This document shows, one piece after another, positions 58,750-64,000 of a stretch of 64,000 nt of DNA. This DNA is from Gordionus sp. m RMFG-2023. Its lineage: Eukaryota; Nematomorpha; Gordioida; Chordodea; Parachordodidae. A program made the position numbers and the translations under genes. The notes beneath the pieces were generated by a model. It had not been told where the DNA came from. It saw only the letters and a list, made by a program, of their open reading frames with translations, and searched no databases. The stretch lies in contig NC_088777.1 of the NCBI RefSeq assembly GCF_954871325.1, positions 30,109,366 through 30,173,365 on the forward strand, read 5' to 3'. Position 1 is the stretch's first letter. Each line of letters begins with the position of its first letter.

Positions 58750-60330
58750 GTTTTTATATTTTTTAAATTTTTACAAATAAATAAAAATTTATTAATAATC
58801 AAATAAAAATAATATTTTTTATTATAATTATGACTCACGAAAATAATATTATTATGACGATGACTCAATAAAATGATATTATAAATTTTTATGACGATGA
58901 CTAAATTAATATAAATTTTTATAACGCTAAAAATAATATTATATTTTTTATTATCTATGAGAAATAAATAAATAAAAAGAAAATTTATATATAATATTTA
59001 GTCCGCGTTCTATTTTTTTGAATAACGAGTAACGTTCTTTTTTTTCACAAAATAACGGATAAAAGTAACCTGCTTTCCTTTTCTATGTTAACGATTAACG
59101 TGTTTCTTTTTTGAAGTAATGTTTACAGCACTAATTTTTATATATAATTTCTTACCTATGTTAATCACTGAAAAGTCTTCTTGCTTTAGACACACTATGC
59201 CAAAAAGCCGTTTATGGCTCAAGTTTAACTCAATCCGATTTGACTGGCTCAAGCTAACCCTACAGATTACATGATAAATTTCTATAAAAATCGAAAGGGG
59301 TCGGCAGAATCGTGATTGATTTGGTATGGAATGAGCCAAATTTTTCATAGCCTTTACCGTTTCCGAGCATATAACATTGTGCCAAAACTAAATAACTTTT
59401 CTACTTGAATTGATGAAAATGTTGCAGTATTATATTTAAAACAAAATTCATAATAGAGATAATATTTAAATGTTTCTAACGTATTTCAGATAATTCATTC
59501 CTCTAGCTCAATGTTATTTCTATTATTAAATTCGGAAATATTTGTTTCACTAAAAAATAATAATAATATTTCATTAGTTATTATATGTTAAATCTGATCT
59601 TATAGTTTGATTTGATACTATTACCAAGCTGGTAATCGATTCTTTTGAAGAATCGAATTTCGATCACGTTCTTTTCAAAAAAGGGATCGAAATCCCGAAT
59701 CTACTTTTTTTAAAAAAGGATCACGATCCTTTTCCTATTTTATAGATTTCTGAAATTTATGCTCGATGCAAAATTGACTAATATAAAAATAAAATATATA
59801 ACAATAATTTATAATCAAAATTTTTTTAAATTATTATTTTTTAAATTAAGAATATGTTTAGCTTTATTAAACAGCGCTCCACAGGAGCGCTTTGGGTTAT
59901 ATTCAATAATTTTTTAAAATTTATGTAAGTATAATATTAATTGAATTATCATTTGAATAAAAAAAATTATTAAGGGAAAGTGCATGAAGAATTTTTTCAA
60001 AGAAATTTTTAATTTCATCCATATAATCATTTGAATAAGCACCTGATTGTGGTTGATCCTACATATTTTCCAAATTACTAATTACCCTTTCTTTTGTAAG
60101 CTTAAATTTTGGGTGAAATATTGCTGCTAACATACAACTCTCCTAATACAATGAAGGAAATATATATTAAAATGTTAATTAACAATATAAGGAGCTGAGG
60201 AAAAGGTTCTTATTTATATCTGTAACTTCAATAACTGTATATGGTATTATTCAGGATCTATAATACACATTAGTAAAGACCTGAAATATTTTATTTTTAA
60301 TTCAATAAATAAAACTTGTAGATTGTAGAT
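58750..60330. other. Non-coding AT-rich DNA with a perfect hairpin
   Basis: No gene was recognised. 59873-59891 is a perfect stem, AGCGCTCC-ACA-GGAGCGCT, a GC-rich 8-bp hairpin followed by TTT. 59638-59730 has ATCGATTCTTTTGAAGAATCG-like and GATCACGATCC palindromic words, perhaps a decayed element. The open frame at 59088-59348 (-) matches nothing I know. Confidence 0.4.
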
Positions 60331-60535
60331 ACGGCTGTGCCGATCCACATATTTTTCACCAATCCGATAATTATACTGATTTCCCCCCCCCTCCCCTTTG
60401 AACCAAATGTAAAGAAATCAATATTTTTTTACAAAAAATCAAATTATGCATTTAATTTTTTTATTTCTACAATTAAGACTATAATTAAAAAAAAGAAAAA
60501 GAATGATATAAATATAACATTTCAGAACTTTTTTA
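60331..60535 (-). mobile_element. hAT fragment, same family as 27583, inverted
   Basis: ACGGCTGTGCCGATCCACATATTTTTCACC and the following 150 bp match, inverted, the right-hand part of the element at 27583-28375 (28190-28375): TTTGAACCAAATGTAA, AAGAAATCAATATTTTTT and TTTATTTCTACAATTAAGAC blocks in the same order. Only the terminal part is present. It keeps the terminal word GGCTGTGCCGAT that the other copy lost on that side. Confidence 0.75.
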
Positions 60536-61984
60536 TCTAGTTGTCTATGTTCCAGTAGCTAAAATCATATTGTCTGTGGATTTAGAATATTTTGTAAGTC
60601 ATTATAGCCCAATTTTAGTAATCATTTCCATTATCCATGAAGCTTCGTCTAGTTTGATATCTAGTTTAACAATTCTCCTCATTGTTGATTGATCCATTTG
60701 GTCAAAATTGTAAATTCCACTGCCACCATGTTAAAGGCTGGCAGGGAGTAAGGAAGATTAAACAAAAAGATTTAAAACTTTTATTAAATAAATATATTTT
60801 AAAAATATTACAACTGAAAAATATAATAAATTTATTCTTTATATATACAAAAAATCTATTAAACAATTAAATGAAACTATTAAGTTAAGTTACGTCATAA
60901 TAAGCGCAATCGCCCTTTATCGCTATATGAAACAGCAGAGCTACGTTTGGACTATCTCGTCCCATCTAATTGGGTTAAGAAATTTAGGGGTAGCCTATGA
61001 GATGAGCCCATCCACAATTTTTGGGCAGGCTGCAGTTACCTGTGCGCGCAAGAGGCGAAACCACTTGTTTAAACGCCTACGGGAGATAAGAAGAGAGAGA
61101 AAAGCCCGTACCCGATTAAGTAAAATGTATATTATAGGGAGGGGTATTGATTAATTAAGTTTATGGTCTATATTGAATTTGTTTATTTAATATGAATATG
61201 ATATATTTTGTTTATTTAATATGAATATGATATATTTTGTTAATAAACCTGCCTTACTACTTAAGAATATTAGCTTAAAGGGGTGATAGTATAAGTTAAG
61301 TATATTTTGGATAGTTATATCAAGGTTAGGTACATGAGGAGTTTTATAAATAAATAAATGTATGTTTACCAAGGCGGGAGGAAGGTGGTGCTTATGCTAA
61401 TGGGGGGGGGGCTGAAAGATTTGGATGGTGTAGGTAACTGGATTTGATTTTTAGAAGCTTTTTTATTGAGCCTTTATTATTGTTTAGACGTATGAATTGT
61501 TCCATCGTCAGATTTAGGCTTATGACTTCTTTTATCGTTCTGTACAGCCAACTTGTAGTTAATATAAATGGTGTTAATTTAATGAATGTAAGATACAAAA
61601 ATTTGCGCTATATAATAACCTTTATAATAAAATAATAATCCATGTTTAACATATTTCATATTTTTTCCTTCTTTGCCAAAAATATATTTATTAATATGTG
61701 AAAAAGAATTAAATTTCGGAAATATGTTTACAATCTCACGAATAGGGGTAGTGAATACAAATACACTTCTTTTTTTACTTAAAGGCAACTAGTTCATAAT
61801 AGAGCACTGCATGGACAGGTCCGATTCAATTGAAGATTCGGACTTGAAAATAGGTATGCAGGACTCTAGCTTCTTGCTAATAAACTATTTTGTTAAACAA
61901 TTTTAATTATTTTTACTTTGACTTAGATCTATTTAGCCCTCTAAATTTTATTCAATGCCAATTAATTTATAATAATAATTGAAG
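60536..61984. other. Mostly non-coding; one basic ORF of unknown nature
   Basis: 60927-61154 (+) is open for 75 codons and is less AT-rich than its surroundings, with a very basic end (ARKRRNHLFKRLREIRRERK, then ARTRLSKMY). I recognise no family; it could be an exon or a fragment of an element protein. A 27-bp repeat with TTGTTTATTTAATATGAATA occurs twice at about 61175-61235. A G-run lies at 61402-61411. No other content. Confidence 0.35.
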
Positions 61985-62120
61985 AGATGAAAAAAACTCC
62001 CCTCATCGCAATTTTATATACTCCATGCCCGACGGAATTTATCCAGCTCTTAGATCCGACATACCCCTCCTAGCTATCGATTGCGAAATGTGTGTCACTT
62101 ATACTCACAACAATAAAGAA
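61985..62120 (+). CDS. Exon of a REXO-type DEDDh RNA exonuclease (partial)
   Basis: The frame reads FIYSMPDGIYPALRSDIPLL, then AIDCEMCVTYTHNNKE. LLAIDCEMC is the ExoI motif of the DEDDh 3'-5' exonuclease family as it appears in REXO1/REXO5/Rex proteins; the Asp and Glu of D-C-E are the first two metal ligands. These nuclear enzymes trim 3' ends of rRNA, snRNA and tRNA precursors. The stop-free frame begins about 61983, with a possible acceptor AAG near 61983. A possible donor AAG/GTTCAA lies at 62118, where the next family motif (E-L-T-R) would be expected in the following exon. No such exon is visible before the LINE at 62351. The exact paralogue cannot be told from 40 residues. Confidence 0.75.
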
Positions 62121-62350
62121 GGTTCAAATCATTTTTTTAAATTTTGTTTAATGTATTCAATTTTTTTTATTGATACTTTTTATTTATTTAAAAAAATGAT
62201 AAAATACTAAAATATTAAAACAAGTATATAAAATATGTAAAATTACTAAATAAAAATAAATATATATTATAAGTATCGAAGGCTCTAAAAAGAATTTAAT
62301 AATGAATATGTACCTAAAAAACAAGTATAATTGTGTTTAAAAATTTCTAG
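62121..62350. other. Presumed intron
   Basis: AT-rich, closed in all frames, between the exonuclease exon and the LINE. Confidence 0.4.
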
Positions 62351-64000
62351 TTAAAATTTTTGTTTAAGAAATAAGGATTCGCGATTTTCGTTTGTTGTGT
62401 AAAAAAATTTTCGTGATAAAGTTTTAAAAAATATATATGTAGACTGTGAAAAATTGCCGTTAGTTGATATGACTATTGGCTGAAATATAAAGTTATTTAA
62501 TTTTGAATATTTATTAATTTTTTTATTTTCCCCACATGTAAGAGGGTTTGAATTAATTGATGAAAAAAAGGAGGAGACGCAGGTTGCGTCCCATATAAGG
62601 GATTTCTTATTGGACCAGGGGGTGCAGGTTAAACCGTCGGGTTTGAGGCCTTCCTTTAATAAGGTTGGTAGGTTCAAGGATGTTGGGTATTTTAGCCTTA
62701 TTAAAAGCGTTATGGATGATTTTATTATTTGCTTTATGCCGGAGATGGCGACCTTAACTGCGGGTGCAGTTTAGGCCGTGTCTGGCGTTAGGTAGAACGG
62801 GTAAGCTGCATTGGTGGCAAGTGTGTGACTGTGTAAGCGAACATCCAAGTCTAAATCCTATAGTAATTCTCAGTTGGTCATTGGTTAAGAGATTATCTAA
62901 GGTTGGCTTGGAAGCTTCGAGCCATTCATACCCGCCGTATTTATCGTTGAATTGTAATAGTTGTATATTGCTAATATCTGTAGGGTTAAGACTATTTTGT
63001 AATTTCTTTATTAGGGGTTCGATGATAGATTTATTAGAGATTTAGGTTGGAAATTAATAACCGTCTGGGGTAAGTAGATTCCATCTTTCAAATGCTGCTG
63101 TTAGAAGATCATCATTGAGAGTTATGAATGATGAGATCGCAGAATTGAGCGATTTGAGTTAAATAGAGATAGGGAAAGTAGTTCCAAGGGGATCAAGTCG
63201 ATACCACTTAGTTTAGCGGGTAATTGGGCTAGGTGTCAATTATAGTCTGATAATGAAAGGTTGAGAATCCTTTCTATAAAGGTCTTAGCGAATATTGTGT
63301 TGAACGAAAGATTTTGAGTAGGAGGATGAGTGGAAGAGATGCGAAGGTGCGATGGAATGTGATTGATGAACTTTTCCAAGTTTTGCATCTCAGAAAAGGT
63401 TTTATCGATAATTTTTTTGGATATATTATTATTGACTAATGTGGAGCCCAAGAAATGGATCTCTTCTTTTTCGATAATAGTGTAACCTTTAAATAAATCT
63501 AAGGGAATCTCAAGGTTGAGGAAGCATGTTTTAGTTTTGTTTAATTCTAAAACCAATTTTAGAGCATTCTCTTTCGAGGTAGTTAAGGGCTTTGCTAATT
63601 TGATGTGGATCACCGCAAAGGGTGCCATCATCTAGGATAGGTTAAGTTCTAGGTCAAAATCATATTTAAGATCTTTCATCATATTGTGGATTGCTCAGCA
63701 GAAAAGAATAGGGCCGAGGGGGTCGCCTTGTTGTAATCCCTCTTCGGAATATATAACGCTACCATTAAAAATGAGGGGAGTGCTATTGTTATAGCAGATG
63801 TATTCGAAGCACCAGTATTGGGGGAAATTATCATAAAAGATTCGATAGCCGAGGAACGTGATATTGTATTGAAGGCATTTTTAAAATCGATTTTGCATAA
63901 AATGGAGTTTATCGGTGGATGTTGAAGGTAGATTCGTAGGCTGTGAGAGGCTATATTTACGCCTCCTTTAGTTCTGCATCCTAATTGGTATTTGCCAAAC
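62351..64000 (-). mobile_element. R2-like LINE with restriction-like endonuclease, broken, cut by window end
   Basis: Minus-strand non-LTR retrotransposon. From 64000 down: FGKYQLGCRTKGGVN, an AFNTI block, then VIYSEEGLQQGDPLGPILFC (reverse-transcriptase fingers/palm). Near 63640-63620 lies PILDDGTLCGDPHQISKAL, the catalytic DD pair. A thumb-like region follows (63631-63236). At 62820-62690 there is a CCHC knuckle (CHQCSLP ... RHGLNC) with GRHLRHKANNKIIHNAF, and at 62650-62570 GLKPDGLTCTPW with SLIWDATCV, the PD...D core of the restriction-like endonuclease typical of R2/R4/NeSL-type LINEs. Frameshifts near 63640 and 62660 and stops near 62755 and 63690 break it. The N-terminal part lies beyond the window. 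Less AT-rich than its flanks, consistent with a younger insertion. Confidence 0.85.

Noticed and set aside
58733-58750. tRNA-like B-box GGTTCGAATCC
   Set aside because: It belongs to the GGTTCGG subterminal repeats and terminus of the hAT; no A-box, acceptor stem or anticodon arm is present.

Overview
The window is very AT-rich, with long A/T homopolymers. Short GT-AG introns (42-118 bp) interrupt several transposase genes. It carries a typical animal mix of transposons: hAT, piggyBac, MULE with a FLYWCH-type finger, Merlin, LINEs with an APE-type endonuclease, a LINE with a restriction-like endonuclease, and one Ty3/gypsy relic. There are no operons, ribosome-binding sites or dense ORFs. It reads as intergenic and intronic DNA of an invertebrate metazoan; I cannot name the species from sequence alone.

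Layout. 1-5 kb: no genes, an element capped by a 14-bp minisatellite array, and a stray hAT end. 5.1-8.7 kb: a broken Ty3/gypsy fossil with tandem repeats in its leader and between protease and reverse transcriptase. 9.9-13.2 kb: three same-strand copies of an internally deleted LINE. 13.5-17.1 kb: a dead piggyBac and two hAT relics. 17-25.4 kb: mostly non-coding, with low-copy tandem repeats, a decayed ZDHHC-like zinc-finger fragment and a hAT MITE with a perfect 8-bp target duplication. 25.4-28.9 kb: a piggyBac with both ends, then an internally deleted hAT abutting a minisatellite array. 31.3-34.6 kb: a hAT whose transposase is duplicated in inverted orientation and whose right end lies in an apparently exact 448-bp tandem duplication. 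36.2-39.9 kb: a MULE, a Merlin with iterated terminal repeats, and a short hAT. 40.3-44 kb: two opposed minisatellite arrays, a TIR element and a second array-capped element. 45.0-47.1 kb: a hAT with a perfect 8-bp target duplication. 49.5-52.3 kb: an old degenerate long-period repeat carrying a hAT MITE. 52.4-64 kb: probable host exons at 52426-53231 (unidentified) and 61985-62120 (DEDDh RNA exonuclease, REXO type), separated by a long-TIR DNA transposon, a large hAT and fragments. The window ends inside an R2-like LINE.

No gene neighbourhood works as a pathway. The functional content is the two plus-strand host exon sets, possibly one gene with a transposon-filled intron (inference). The rest is transposon biology: autonomous relics, their deletion derivatives, and repeats that grew at or inside element ends. 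The most unusual items are the 14-bp CpG-containing arrays with a shared boundary motif, the Merlin whose terminal arm is a tandem array, the foldback hAT, and the long-TIR transposon whose transposase family I recognise by motif but cannot name.
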